Positions 47,164 to 55,405 of a stretch of DNA of 64,000 bases are shown in pieces (within the stretch, counting starts at the first letter, position 1; each line of letters begins with the position of its first letter). Origin of the DNA: Oleiphilus sp. (lineage in GTDB: Bacteria > Pseudomonadota > Gammaproteobacteria > Pseudomonadales > Oleiphilaceae); the NCBI GenBank assembly GCA_006212045.1, contig PZPK01000013.1:62001-126000 (forward strand), given 5' to 3'. The notes beneath the pieces are model-generated. The model searched no databases, had not been told where the DNA came from, and saw nothing but the letters and a program-made list of their open reading frames with translations. The translations under genes and the position numbers were made by a program.

Positions 47164-48222
47164 CTATATTCTCAGATAGTCAGTCAGCAACACACCGATA
47201 CCAATACGCTGGACTGAATGGTCATAGTCAATCAGGCTTTCGCCATAGCCATTGAAATACTGCACATAACCGCGAATGCGATTGAACAGGGGAAAGCTGA
47301 TGCCGGCTTCGTAAGCGCCTTTCCCTGTCGAGAAATGCTGTCGGAACATGCTGGATACTTCGATATCGTTGTTTTTGTAGATGGCATAAAACTCGTAATA
47401 GCCCATGTAGTCATCGATGTTCGGGTTATCATCGCCTTTGGCGGGAGGCAGGGTGTCGGGGTCTCCGTCGTCGACTTTCTGACTCTCGGGTAAACGGTAC
47501 CAGGGTTGTAGGTAAAGCACCCAATTGTCGCGGTGATAGCCTAGCCCCGCATAGATACGGTTCCAGCTGCGGCTAAAAAACTGGCTACGTCCATTGGATT
47601 CGTGCTCAAAACCGACACGACCAACAAATTCGCCATCCATAAAACGAATCCCTAGCGGGGCACGGTAGAATATTTCGGGCCGGTAATTGGTCTCTCTGAA
47701 GGGCGCGGAGAGTTTCTTGTTGTACATCTGCCAGAAGGATTTAAGCGTAAAACCGAAATAGATGTTGTCGTTTTCGACCAGCAAACGCTCCTTCAGCAGA
47801 GGTACTTTGAAACTGATCTGTAATTTGGCTTCCTGATGCTGCAATGGCTTTTCAAACTCCGGGAAAGCTTCGGGTGCCGTCCATGGGGCTTGATTCGGGC
47901 GGTCATTATAGGTACCTAGCAACATATAGTTTTGCCGGTGTGGTGTAATCACAAAAGCACTTTGCTGCACCAGTTTTTCGCGTTCGAGTCGTTCCGAGGC
48001 TGGGCCGGTCGTCTTTAGTTCCTCACATTGCTTTTTGATTTCACCGACGGTTAGTTGGTCGTCGGCGCCGATCAAAGCGCGCTCCAGACAGGTGCTTGCC
48101 TGTGTGTATGCGGCCAGTTGCAGTAACACAATACCGAGTGCTGAAAGGAGCATCTGCCGGGAATGTTTGAAAAGGGTAGTGCGATTGCAATAGCGTATGG
48201 TCGGGCTTGGCTTCGAGGTCAT
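47164..48222 (-). CDS. pldA: outer-membrane phospholipase A (OMPLA)
   Basis: A 352-residue outer-membrane enzyme that hydrolyses phospholipids. The signal peptide lies at about 24-43 (MLLSALGIVLLQLAAYTQAS). The catalytic triad matches E. coli OMPLA in spacing: His207 and Ser209 in FEHESNGRS, Asn221 in SWNRIY (E. coli 142, 144, 156). The C-terminal part is rich in amphipathic beta strands with aromatic ends (YLQPWYRLPE, ISFPLFNRIRGYVQYF), the barrel. The N-terminal domain before the barrel is longer than E. coli's. Confidence 0.93.
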   Translation of the reverse strand: MTSKPSPTIRYCNRTTLFKHSRQMLLSALGIVLLQLAAYTQASTCLERALIGADDQLTVGEIKKQCEELKTTGPASERLEREKLVQQSAFVITPHRQNYMLLGTYNDRPNQAPWTAPEAFPEFEKPLQHQEAKLQISFKVPLLKERLLVENDNIYFGFTLKSFWQMYNKKLSAPFRETNYRPEIFYRAPLGIRFMDGEFVGRVGFEHESNGRSQFFSRSWNRIYAGLGYHRDNWVLYLQPWYRLPESQKVDDGDPDTLPPAKGDDNPNIDDYMGYYEFYAIYKNNDIEVSSMFRQHFSTGKGAYEAGISFPLFNRIRGYVQYFNGYGESLIDYDHSVQRIGIGVLLTDYLRI

Positions 48223-48470
48223 TAACAGTATGCGTCCGTGAAAAGTGGCTGCCGGTCATTCATCTGCCGGTAAAGCTCAGCCGGTATTGCAACAGTTTAC
48301 CCAAGCCCGCGAGAGAACCCAATCCTGTTATTAGGAAAAAGATACCGTGCTGCACTCCGGTATGTCTTGCGCCCTGGCGCTTTCTGAATGAGAATCGGAT
48401 TTTGTTCTTTTAAACCTGTTTATCTGCGCCTCCGGACTGAGACGCGAAACATTCCAACACCAATCTCAAA

Positions 48471-48485
48471 GAGGGCTTCACACTG
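48471..48485 (+). promoter_or_regulatory. ribosome binding site and CTG start of DAHP synthase
   Basis: GAGGG at 48471-48475 is followed by 7 bases and then CTG at 48483, the codon directly before LysHisTrp. No ATG, GTG or TTG lies in frame between the stop at 48438 and 48597, yet the encoded residues from 48486 on match the family N-terminus. Confidence 0.65.
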
Positions 48486-49823
48486 AAACACTGGCAACCC
48501 GACAGCTGGCGCAATTACCCGATTGTTCAGCAACCCGGCTATCACGATCAGAATCAACTGGCTCAGGTCGAACAGGATCTGAGCGGCTATCCGCCTTTGG
48601 TCTTTGCGGCAGAGGCACGCACCCTGCGCAAGCAATTGAGTGATGTTGCGCTTGGCAAGGGCTTTCTCTTGCAAGGCGGGGACTGCGCCGAATCCTTTGA
48701 AGATTTCAATGCTCCCAAGATACGCGATACCTTCAAGGTCATCCTGCAAATGGCGGTGGTGATGACATTTGCGGCAAGATGCCCTGTGACGAAGGTTGCG
48801 CGCATGGCCGGCCAGTATGCCAAACCGCGTTCAGCCGATTTTGAAGAAGTCGATGGCAAACAGTTACCCAGTTATCGGGGCGATATTGTCAACCGTTTCG
48901 GCTTCACAGAGGCTGATCGCATGCCAAACCCGAATCGCTTGAAAGATGCCTATTTCAGGTCGGCCGCGACCATGAACCTGCTGCGGGCGTTTGCGCAGGG
49001 CGGGCTGGCAGACTTGCATGAGGTAAATCGCTGGAATATGAGTTTTCTGGAGAATAATCCCCAGAAAGAATTGTATGTGGGTCTGGCGCAACGGATTCAG
49101 GACGCTTTGTCATTTATGGAAGTGTTGGGCATCAATAGTGCCAACACGCCCGCGATCTATGAGACGACCTTATTTACCTCTCACGAAGCACTATTGCTGA
49201 ATTACGAAGAGGCACTGACGCGTACCGATACCATCAGCGGAAACTGGTACGCCTGTTCGGCGCACATGCTCTGGATCGGTGAGCGTACCCGACAACTGGA
49301 CCATGCCCATGTTGAGTTTTTCAGGGGAATACATAACCCGATCGGCGTGAAAGTGGGCCCCTCGATCAAGGAAGATGAATTAATACGTTTGATAGACGCT
49401 TTGAATCCGGACAATGATCCCGGCCGCCTGACGCTGATCACGCGTATGGGAGCCGATAATATCGGCGCCAAACTACCGGCTCTGTTGCGCAGGGTGAAAC
49501 AGGAAGGGCGGCATGTGGTTTGGAGTTCCGATCCCATGCACGGCAATACCGTCAAGGCCTCTAGTGGCTACAAGACCCGGGATTTCGATGCCATTCTCAA
49601 AGAGATACGCGAGTTTTTCCAGGCCCACCGGGCGGAGGGCACCTATCCGGGCGGCATTCATCTGGAAATGACGGGTCAGCATGTCACGGAGTGCACCGGG
49701 GGGGCTTACAAGATTAGTGATGATGATCTGGCGCAGTGCTATAAAACCCAGTGTGATCCGAGACTGAATGCGGATCAGGTGCTGGAGATGGCCTTTCTGG
49801 TGGCCGAAGCGATCAAGGAATAG
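48483..49823 (+). CDS. 3-deoxy-7-phosphoheptulonate (DAHP) synthase, class II, apparent CTG start
   Basis: First step of the shikimate pathway: condenses PEP and erythrose 4-phosphate. From CTG at 48483 the protein is 446 residues, the usual length of class II enzymes; it starts KHWQPDSWR, as relatives do after Met. GGDCAESF (metal Cys), [43 protein letters not shown] and [18 protein letters not shown] are all present. Without the CTG start, the next candidate (TTG at 48597) would drop 38 conserved residues. See the matching finding. Convergent to the pilin remnant. Confidence 0.9.
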   Translation: MKHWQPDSWRNYPIVQQPGYHDQNQLAQVEQDLSGYPPLVFAAEARTLRKQLSDVALGKGFLLQGGDCAESFEDFNAPKIRDTFKVILQMAVVMTFAARCPVTKVARMAGQYAKPRSADFEEVDGKQLPSYRGDIVNRFGFTEADRMPNPNRLKDAYFRSAATMNLLRAFAQGGLADLHEVNRWNMSFLENNPQKELYVGLAQRIQDALSFMEVLGINSANTPAIYETTLFTSHEALLLNYEEALTRTDTISGNWYACSAHMLWIGERTRQLDHAHVEFFRGIHNPIGVKVGPSIKEDELIRLIDALNPDNDPGRLTLITRMGADNIGAKLPALLRRVKQEGRHVVWSSDPMHGNTVKASSGYKTRDFDAILKEIREFFQAHRAEGTYPGGIHLEMTGQHVTECTGGAYKISDDDLAQCYKTQCDPRLNADQVLEMAFLVAEAIKE

Positions 49824-49839
49824 CGTTTGGCGAACTGGC

Positions 49840-50220
49840 TTAGCAATCCGTAGTAACCACGGAAACGGTGCAGTTGGGGTCTCCATTCAATGCGTCGCCC
49901 AATTCGGCCCGGCTCTCCGGGCACAGGTTGCGCCAGTCTACTTCTGACGTCCCGGCCTCGGGTTCAACAATGTAACCCGCCTGACTCGGCGGATTGGCGG
50001 GCGCGATTGATAAGCCTTTCACATGCGCTTTACTTTAAATAATAATGATGGTCGAGCGCATCGCACCTGCAATTCCTTCCAGCGTGGCGATGCGTGCCGA
50101 ACGGGACAGGTCGCTGGATTTTGGAATTGCGACGGCGGCGAGTATGCCAAGTAGAGTAATAACCATGACCAGCTCTATCAGAGTAAAGCCCTGCTGTTTT
50201 TCCGGGATCCGAAGGTGCAC
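49840..50220 (-). pseudogene. prepilin-type protein gene interrupted by an in-frame TAA
   Basis: Type IV pilin or pseudopilin with leader HLRIPEKQQG, then FTLIELVMVITLLGILAAVA, the prepilin peptidase site and hydrophobic helix. GTG at 50220 (AGGTGA upstream) is the likely start. After GAMRSTIIII a TAA at 50035-50037 stops the frame; without any shift it continues SKAHVKGLSI and ends in a Cys-containing tail (RNLCPESRAE, DPNCTVSVVTTDC) typical of a pilin disulfide region. If the stop were Tyr (TAT/TAC, one base), the product would be 126 residues. Short for a pilin, but plausible. No other pilus genes are adjacent. Confidence 0.75.
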
Positions 50221-50476
50221 CGCACCGGATTCACCTGATGTGAATAGTGAGAATTCAATGCTGAAGCTCAATATGCGAAAAAGGTCAGAGGTGTTTGTTC
50301 TGTTACTATTTTAACCTCAGACAAAAACAGAAGGGTGTGAAGTGCACATCACACTGTCGCATATGGCTGGCTGGTGCAATGAAATGGCTTGGCGGTTAGC
50401 ACTCGTGGCTGGTCATTTGATCCATCTTTGAGTCAGCTGCGTAAGTATGCATAGACAATCCATCAGGAGATTCAGC

Positions 50477-50650
50477 ATGCTTTCGCTCTTTAAAGCAGAC
50501 CCGAAGAAAAAACTGCACAAACAATACGAACAAAAGCTTGAACAGGCCATGCACGCGCAGCGCAGAGGCGATATTAAAAGTTATTCTTTTCTGATGAATG
50601 ACGCCGATAAACTCTGGCAGGAAATCTCGAAGCTTGAGGCTGAAACCTGA
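50477..50650 (+). CDS. DUF6435-type small protein
   Basis: A 57-residue charged protein from the ATG at 50477 (MLSLFKADPKKKLHKQYEQK) with AGGAG upstream. The sequence continues LEQAMHAQRRGDIKSYS and NDADKLWQEI, matching small DUF6435 proteins common in gammaproteobacteria. It is helical and likely cytosolic. Function unknown. Confidence 0.85.
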   Translation: MLSLFKADPKKKLHKQYEQKLEQAMHAQRRGDIKSYSFLMNDADKLWQEISKLEAET

Positions 50651-50968
50651 GGGGCGGCATGACCGTTGGCAATCCCTGGCCTCTGTTGGGTTCGCGCATT
50701 ATCCCGGCCGGTTTGAATGGTTGTTCCTGGCCTTGGCTTGGCAAGGCGGGCCAGGTTCATAGCACCATATTGTGACAAATCAACGCCTTTTGAAACGAAA
50801 TAGGCGATACATCCGTTGTGATCCCCGATATAATTCTCCTTCACTCCTTTTGATCTGGCGTCGACGAAATGAGCAGTTTGCTGTTTATCAGATGCCGAAC
50901 TAGGCATTAATATACCCGTTTCATATTGGGCGATTGTTGTTGAAGCGGATACGTAAGGAAAGCGGACA
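50651..50968. other. intergenic region with an imperfect hairpin
   Basis: 318 bases. CCTGGCCTTG at 50726-50735 pairs with CAAGG...CCAGG up to 50755, with a 4-base bulge. It could end the DUF6435 transcript but has no T run. The rest holds the promoter of the sulfotransferase gene. Confidence 0.35.
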
Positions 50969-51781
50969 ATGTCAATTCTGAGCAAAGTGAAAAAGCTGTC
51001 TTCACTTGCGCTGCACCCGGGCATTATTGCCAGTCAATCAAAGTATCTATTTATTCTTGGTCATATGAGGAGTCGTTCCTCGGTGCTGTCTCATATTCTG
51101 GGAAGCAATGAAGGCGTTTGCGGCTATAGCGAACTGCATCTTTCCTATGAATCTCCCATGAGTCTGCTTCGAATGCGGCTGGAGCTCCATAATGATCTTG
51201 GTTGTGATCTGAAGGACAAATATCTTCTCGATAAAATTCTGCATAACAAGCTTGTCCTATCAAAGGACCTCATACAATCGGTCAAACCCAAGGTTATCTT
51301 TTTGATCAGAGAACCGGAAAGCACCTTGAAAAGCATCATCTACATGGGGCAAATGACAGGCGTAGACTGGTATCAGAATCCGAAAAGAGCGCAGGAATAC
51401 TATTGTTCGCGATTATCGAATCTTGAGGCATATGCGGCCCTTCTCGAGGGAAACTATTTCTTTCTGGAAGCGGATGAGCTGGTAAAACATTCCGACCTTG
51501 TGCTCGCCCGTTTATCTGACTGGTTGTCACTGAAGGAGCCACTGGATGCCAATTATTCCACCTTCAACCACACTGCCAGCAAGGGGCGTGGCGATCCTTT
51601 GGATAACATTCGTGCCGGTACCATCAAAGAGACGGAGAGTCACGCTTCGATCGAGATTCCCGAGCAGGTATTGCAATTGGCACATGCTGCCTATACACGG
51701 TGTCAGTCCCTGCTGAAAAAGAACGCGGTGGATGGAATGGGGGCTTGGTCTGCCTCCAGCAAGATCGGCACAGGCCCGTGA
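50969..51781 (+). CDS. sulfotransferase family protein
   Basis: A 270-residue enzyme of the PAPS-dependent sulfotransferase fold. The 5'-phosphosulfate loop is FILGHMRSRSSVLSHIL (about residues 28-44) and the 3'-phosphate region is KVIFLIREPESTLKSII (about 108-124). The acceptor could be a carbohydrate or other hydroxylated compound; it cannot be told. It is more AT-rich than flanking genes and stands alone, so acquisition by transfer is possible. Confidence 0.82.
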   Translation: MSILSKVKKLSSLALHPGIIASQSKYLFILGHMRSRSSVLSHILGSNEGVCGYSELHLSYESPMSLLRMRLELHNDLGCDLKDKYLLDKILHNKLVLSKDLIQSVKPKVIFLIREPESTLKSIIYMGQMTGVDWYQNPKRAQEYYCSRLSNLEAYAALLEGNYFFLEADELVKHSDLVLARLSDWLSLKEPLDANYSTFNHTASKGRGDPLDNIRAGTIKETESHASIEIPEQVLQLAHAAYTRCQSLLKKNAVDGMGAWSASSKIGTGP

Positions 51782-51963
51782 TAAGGTCAGTAGATATTAC
51801 CTGGCGACCTTGAATATTCTTCATCACCGAAGACGTTTATGCTTTTTTAGACGGCTACAAAAGCTAATAAAAACAAATACATATATTAGTTCTTGTTGAT
51901 TTGGCACGGGCTTGGCAAAGCTTATCTCCGAATGCTTATGCACAGCACAAGGAGAATCCCATC

Positions 51964-52944
51964 ATGAACGTCAATCTCGATCTTGAAGCCTTTGATAAAT
52001 TCTGGGCATTGATCAGCGATAAGGTCGACAACTGGCTCGAGCTGGCCATTCAGCATATTCCGAACGTTATCGTTGCCGTACTGGTAGTTTGCGTCTTTGC
52101 GCTCATTGCAAAGATCGCCACAAGCCTCATGCGCAAGGTATTCCGTCGCTCGATGGAATCGCAACAGATTGCGGACCTGATCGTGTCAATACTTCGGGTG
52201 TTCATCCTGGCAATCGGGGCCTTTGTAGCGCTTGAACTGCTTGGTCTGAAAGGTACCGTAACTTCGCTCCTTGCCGGTGCCGGTATCATTGGGCTGGCTT
52301 TGGGTTTTGCCTTTCAGGATATGACCGAGAACCTGATTGCCGGTATTGCCATGGGTATTCGTAAACCCTTTCAGCTGGGCGATATCATCTCGGCCGATGG
52401 TGTGTTCGGAACCGTAAAGGCGATTAACCTGCGCAACACCCTGATCGAAACGTTCTCCGGGCAGATGGAAGTGGTTCCCAACAAAGTCCTGTTCCGAAAC
52501 GTGCTGACCAACTTTACCCGCTATCAGAAACGCCGTGTCGATATTCCTGTCGGTATTTCCTATGCCGATGACCCGGAGAAGGCGCGGGAAGTGATCGTAG
52601 AAGCGATCAACGCCTGTGACTTCGTCAGGGATCCGGATCAAACCGCCGTGTATGCCGAAGGGTTCGGGGACTCTTCCGTGAACTTGACGGTCTGGTTCTG
52701 GATCGACTATCCGGGCGAGACCGGCTATATGGAAGCGCGTCACCAGGGCATCGTGAAAGTGAAACAGGCGCTGGAGAAGGCGGACATTCTGATCCCGTTT
52801 CCTATTCGCACACTGGAGTTCGACGCCAAAGGCGGCACGACGCTGGAAGAAATTGTGGATGGCGGTATATCAAACATGTCGGATTATCGACCCAAAGGCA
52901 AAGATGGCCATCAAGCGAAACAAGCCGCCGGGGAACAATCCTAG
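51964..52944 (+). CDS. MscS-family mechanosensitive channel (MscS-like, full length)
   Basis: A 326-residue channel from the ATG at 51964 (MNVNLDLEAFDKFWALIS) with AAGGAG about 9 bases upstream. TM1-TM3 are at about 30-50, 68-92 and 98-128; the pore helix is SLLAGAGIIGLALGFAFQ followed by NLIAGIAMGIRKPFQLGD. The C-terminal beta/alpha-beta region is complete (VPNKVLFRNVLTNFTRY). Closest in design to MscS itself among the three MscS homologues in this window. Confidence 0.93.
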   Translation: MNVNLDLEAFDKFWALISDKVDNWLELAIQHIPNVIVAVLVVCVFALIAKIATSLMRKVFRRSMESQQIADLIVSILRVFILAIGAFVALELLGLKGTVTSLLAGAGIIGLALGFAFQDMTENLIAGIAMGIRKPFQLGDIISADGVFGTVKAINLRNTLIETFSGQMEVVPNKVLFRNVLTNFTRYQKRRVDIPVGISYADDPEKAREVIVEAINACDFVRDPDQTAVYAEGFGDSSVNLTVWFWIDYPGETGYMEARHQGIVKVKQALEKADILIPFPIRTLEFDAKGGTTLEEIVDGGISNMSDYRPKGKDGHQAKQAAGEQS

Positions 52945-53340
52945 CCTTTAAAAATGATCTATTGGAGAGAGCAGGGGGCCGAAAGGTCCTCTGATTTTTT
53001 GCACCTTGGTCCTCGCGCAATAAACAAGTGATCACATCAGTAAGCTGCGGAGCCTGTAGAAAAACCTCAGGGGCTTTCAACGAAGCGCACTTGGGTTAAT
53101 TTAAGAACAAAAGTAGACCCAAAATCTAGCTGCTTTTCACGTAGCGATGTCATTTTTAGATCAAATATTATACGAATTCTACAGAATTAAAATCGATGGA
53201 GTTTCTCTACAGCCAGAACGCCCGGCTCACCGAGCAAATTTTTGATGGCGGCTTTTGTGCGTGTTTTTGCACAAAAGGTGACAGCGAAGATTTTAAACTA
53301 AAGAAAAATCGCTATTTTGACTCCGCTTTGTGATTACTTC
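52945..53340. other. AT-rich gap before the repeat array, with a hairpin
   Basis: 396 bases with no supported gene. A perfect 9-bp stem (CTTTTGTGC at 53252-53260 and GCACAAAAG at 53269-53277) has a T-rich loop. From about 53100 on, the base composition is clearly AT-rich compared with the flanking chromosome. Confidence 0.5.
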
Positions 53341-53394
53341 ATGACAGCTAACAGTGTGTTTAACGAACCTTCCAGTCCGCTAAACACGTTTTAG
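53341..53394 (+). repeat. ~47-bp hairpin repeat, copy 1 (attC-like)
   Basis: Core begins CTAACAGTGTGTTTAACGAA at 53348 and ends TAAACACGTTTTAG at 53394, with CTTCCAGTCC between. The arms GTGTTTA and TAAACAC fold around a CTTCC loop; the outer CTAA pairs with TTAG. Copies 1 and 2 share ATGACA upstream as well. The stop codon of the minus-strand gene lies inside it. Confidence 0.8.
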
Positions 53395-53654
53395 TTGTCA
53401 CTTTTAGCACCATGTGTAAAAAGAAGGTACTTAGGAGCGAAACTCGTGAATACGACGCTACCTGAGATATGACTTAAAACCAACCCAATGAAAACACCTG
53501 ATAACATAATTAATTCAAATGGCTCTATGAACATAATAAAGCAAACAAGCAATACTTCGAGCGCAGAAAAGAAGAAGAGGAAGCCAGCACAAATCCGATA
53601 AAACGTTTTAACCTTTGCTACTTCATTTCTCGTGGGATATTTCATTGCATCCAT
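53391..53654 (-). CDS. small two-span membrane protein in cassette-like position
   Basis: Not recognised. The 87-residue protein (or 84 from the second Met) has two strongly hydrophobic segments: FYRICAGFLFFFSALEVLLV at about 18-37 and ELIMLSGVFIGLVLSHISGS at about 47-66. It fills the space between repeat copies 1 and 2 on the opposite strand, with its stop in copy 1. Small orphan membrane proteins in this arrangement are typical of gene cassettes. Confidence 0.55.
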   Translation of the reverse strand: MDAMKYPTRNEVAKVKTFYRICAGFLFFFSALEVLLVCFIMFIEPFELIMLSGVFIGLVLSHISGSVVFTSFAPKYLLFTHGAKSDN

Positions 53655-53660
53655 TCTCTA

Positions 53661-53714
53661 ATGACAACTAACAGTGTGTTTAACGAACCTTCCGGTCCGC
53701 TAAACACGTTTTAG
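53661..53714 (+). repeat. ~47-bp hairpin repeat, copy 2 (attC-like)
   Basis: Exactly 320 bases after copy 1. Core starts CTAACAGTG at 53668 and ends CACGTTTTAG at 53714. It differs from copy 1 mainly by CCGGTCC instead of CCAGTCC and AACTAAC instead of AGCTAAC. It lies before the toxin gene. Confidence 0.8.
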
Positions 53715-53748
53715 TGCCATTATTTGTATATGGTGATAATATACAGAA

Positions 53749-54048
53749 ATGATTAATTGGAAACAAATTAAAGGCTTTAACTGGGATGCTAGTAACGAAA
53801 GAAAAAGCGCTGATAAGCACAGTGTTAGCCAATTAGAAGCCGAACAGTTGTTTTTTAACGAGCCTTTACTGCTTCTGCCAGACAAGAAGCATAGTGATAA
53901 AGAACCTAGATACCATGCCCTTGGTATTACAGATCAAGGGCGACAGCTGCATATTACGTTTACGCTGCGTGAAGATAATACCTTGATAAGAGTGATCTCC
54001 TCACGCCCAATGCACAAGAAAGAGAGGAAATTTTATGAACAAGCATAA
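53749..54048 (+). CDS. brnT: BrnT family type II toxin
   Basis: A 99-residue BrnT-like RNase toxin. FNWDASNERKSADKHSVS is the family's N-terminal signature (FEWDxxKaxxNxxKHgvs), followed by EAEQLFFNEPLLLLPD, EPRYHALGITDQGRQLHITF and IRVISSRPMHKKERKFYEQA, the usual BrnT C-terminus. The start is a plain ATG with an AT-rich promoter-like GATAAT just upstream. It overlaps the antitoxin gene by 14 bases. Confidence 0.88.
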   Translation: MINWKQIKGFNWDASNERKSADKHSVSQLEAEQLFFNEPLLLLPDKKHSDKEPRYHALGITDQGRQLHITFTLREDNTLIRVISSRPMHKKERKFYEQA

Positions 54049-54310
54049 ACAGCCTCCAAAGTTTAAAACAGAGGCCGAAGAGAGAACATTTTGGGAGCAA
54101 AATGACTCAACGGAATATTTGGATTGGAGCAAAGCTGAGAAAGTGACTATGCCCAATTTAAAGCCATCTACAAAGACCATTTCTTTGCGCCTGCCTGAGT
54201 CTTTACTTGAAAGTATTAAGATTGAAGCTAATCGAAGAGATATGCCTTATCAATCATTGATTAAAGTTTGGCTTGCAGATGACGTGAAACAGAGCCGCCA
54301 TGCTTCTTAA
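54035..54310 (+). CDS. brnA: BrnA/CopG-type antitoxin
   Basis: A 91-residue antitoxin. The N-terminal half is charged (FKTEAEERTFWEQNDSTEYL), and the C-terminal half is a ribbon-helix-helix-type domain, KTISLRLPESLLESIKIEA, then NRRDMPYQSLIKVWLADDV. This C-terminal form is the CopG-antitoxin family that often partners BrnT toxins and autorepresses the operon. Overlap with brnT and a shared promoter are typical. Repeat copy 3 begins 5 bases after its stop. Confidence 0.85.
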   Translation: MNKHKQPPKFKTEAEERTFWEQNDSTEYLDWSKAEKVTMPNLKPSTKTISLRLPESLLESIKIEANRRDMPYQSLIKVWLADDVKQSRHAS

Positions 54311-54314
54311 AGCA

Positions 54315-54357
54315 CTAACAGTGTGTTTAACGAACCTTCCGGTCCGCTAAACACGTT
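54315..54357 (+). repeat. ~47-bp hairpin repeat, copy 3 (attC-like)
   Basis: Core CTAACAGTG at 54315, with the same AACGAACCTTCCGGTCC centre as copy 2, ending TAAACACGTT at 54357. It diverges after GTT (ATC instead of TTAG), as expected at a recombination junction. About 640 bases after copy 2. Confidence 0.8.
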
Positions 54358-54855
54358 ATCTACGTTTTGATTAATTTACGATTACCCAATCATATCAGTT
54401 ATTTACGGCAACTGATGAGATATATGTCATTGAAAAAAGCGGACCGATTGTTCGCCTTTTCTCTTAGGGGATTGTACGCATTTAGATTTTTCTATTTTAA
54501 ATCAATGGGCTACGTAAGCTAGCTATCGGGAGCAGAGAGGAAAAAGCGGACCCTTTCATAAATCTGTAATAAAGGCACCCAAAAACGTCCGCTTTGCCCT
54601 TCGGATGGAGTTTGATTTTAATCGGCTGGAATGTCTGCTCTTCACCAACAGCAAATGCGGTGTCACCCTCCAATTTAGGTCCGCAGTGAGGGAGAAGCAG
54701 ACTGAAAATTCGGTACGTCATCCCCTCAGCTGCCAAATGTCTTGAGACTAAAACAAAACTCAAAGCTTCAGTCCGCTTTGTCTATGAAACCAACGCGAAT
54801 ACAACCAGCGGCGATAGAATTTCGACCAGACTTCGTTTCAGTTCGAGCCACATGG
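54358..54855. other. non-coding or degenerate stretch with short repeats
   Basis: No supported gene. The 10-base word AAAGCGGACC or its inverse GTCCGCTTT occurs at about 54436, 54543, 54587 and 54771, two in each orientation. A minus-strand frame at 54497-54763 (88 residues) reads through this but has no recognised domain and is given low weight. Confidence 0.4.
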
Positions 54856-54945
54856 ATTGCCGCCTTCGCGGCAATGACGAGAAGTGGGGAGACAATGACG
54901 GGATGTTGGGGCATTGATGAGGTGTTGGGGCAATGACGAGGTGCT
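54856..54945 (+). repeat. REP-like hairpin plus short tandem repeats
   Basis: ATTGCCGC at 54856-54863 pairs perfectly with GCGGCAAT at 54868-54875 around CTTC, a REP-type extragenic palindrome, followed by GACGA. Then three degenerate 19-22 base units, each TGGGG + (A/C)ATTGA or ACAATGACG-like, lie at 54885-54906, 54907-54925 and 54926-54945. Confidence 0.7.
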
Positions 54946-55075
54946 GTGAAGCTTAGTTAAGCTTCAGCACGGCCGGATGCTCCTATACAGAAGCAATATG
55001 TGGATGATGTGGCTATCCAGCCTAAGGGACAATAAGTTTTGATCAATCACCTTCAGTGAGTGCGTGTTTAAGTGC

Positions 55076-55405
55076 TTAATCTGTTGAGGCTTTGTCGTCG
55101 GGCGCAAACCAGAATTCGATTTCGTCTGTTTCCTGCTCAAACTCCGCGGCATGCTCAACGCCCGCAGGTACATGATACCAATCGCCGACACCGAATCTTT
55201 CAGTTTTGCCCTCCATGTGAAGAATCAGTTCACCCCGAATAATAATGCCATGATTCTCCGTGGGGTGGCTATGCGCTGGAATGCTGGTCCCGGCCGGGTA
55301 AGATGCAAACAGCACATCCGCGCCTTCTGCCGCCAGTCGATATGCGTCGAAACGGCCGTCAAAGAGCGGCAGGGTGCGCATCTTATCGGGGTATTTTCCT
55401 GGCAT
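55076..55405 (-). CDS. cupin domain protein
   Basis: A 109-residue single cupin. Metal-type motif HSHPTENHGIIIRGEL (about 46-61) and the second cupin motif VGDWYHVPAGVEHAAEF (about 73-89) with His. AGGAGGAA-type ribosome site precedes the ATG at 55405. Cupins of this size can be sugar-binding or small oxygenases; nothing more specific can be said. Confidence 0.85.
   Translation of the reverse strand: MPGKYPDKMRTLPLFDGRFDAYRLAAEGADVLFASYPAGTSIPAHSHPTENHGIIIRGELILHMEGKTERFGVGDWYHVPAGVEHAAEFEQETDEIEFWFAPDDKASTD

Noticed and set aside
53341-54357. CRISPR-like reading of the three repeats
   Set aside because: Only three copies with 270-600-base spacers that hold genes; no cas genes. An attC-like or other mobile repeat fits better.
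54497-54763. 88-codon minus-strand frame
   Set aside because: No ribosome site and no domain; it crosses several short repeats. Kept only as a note in the gap entry.
54742-54936. 64-codon frame containing ATWIAAFAAMTR
   Set aside because: This peptide is the translation of a REP-like palindrome (ATTGCCGC/GCGGCAAT), not a protein gene.
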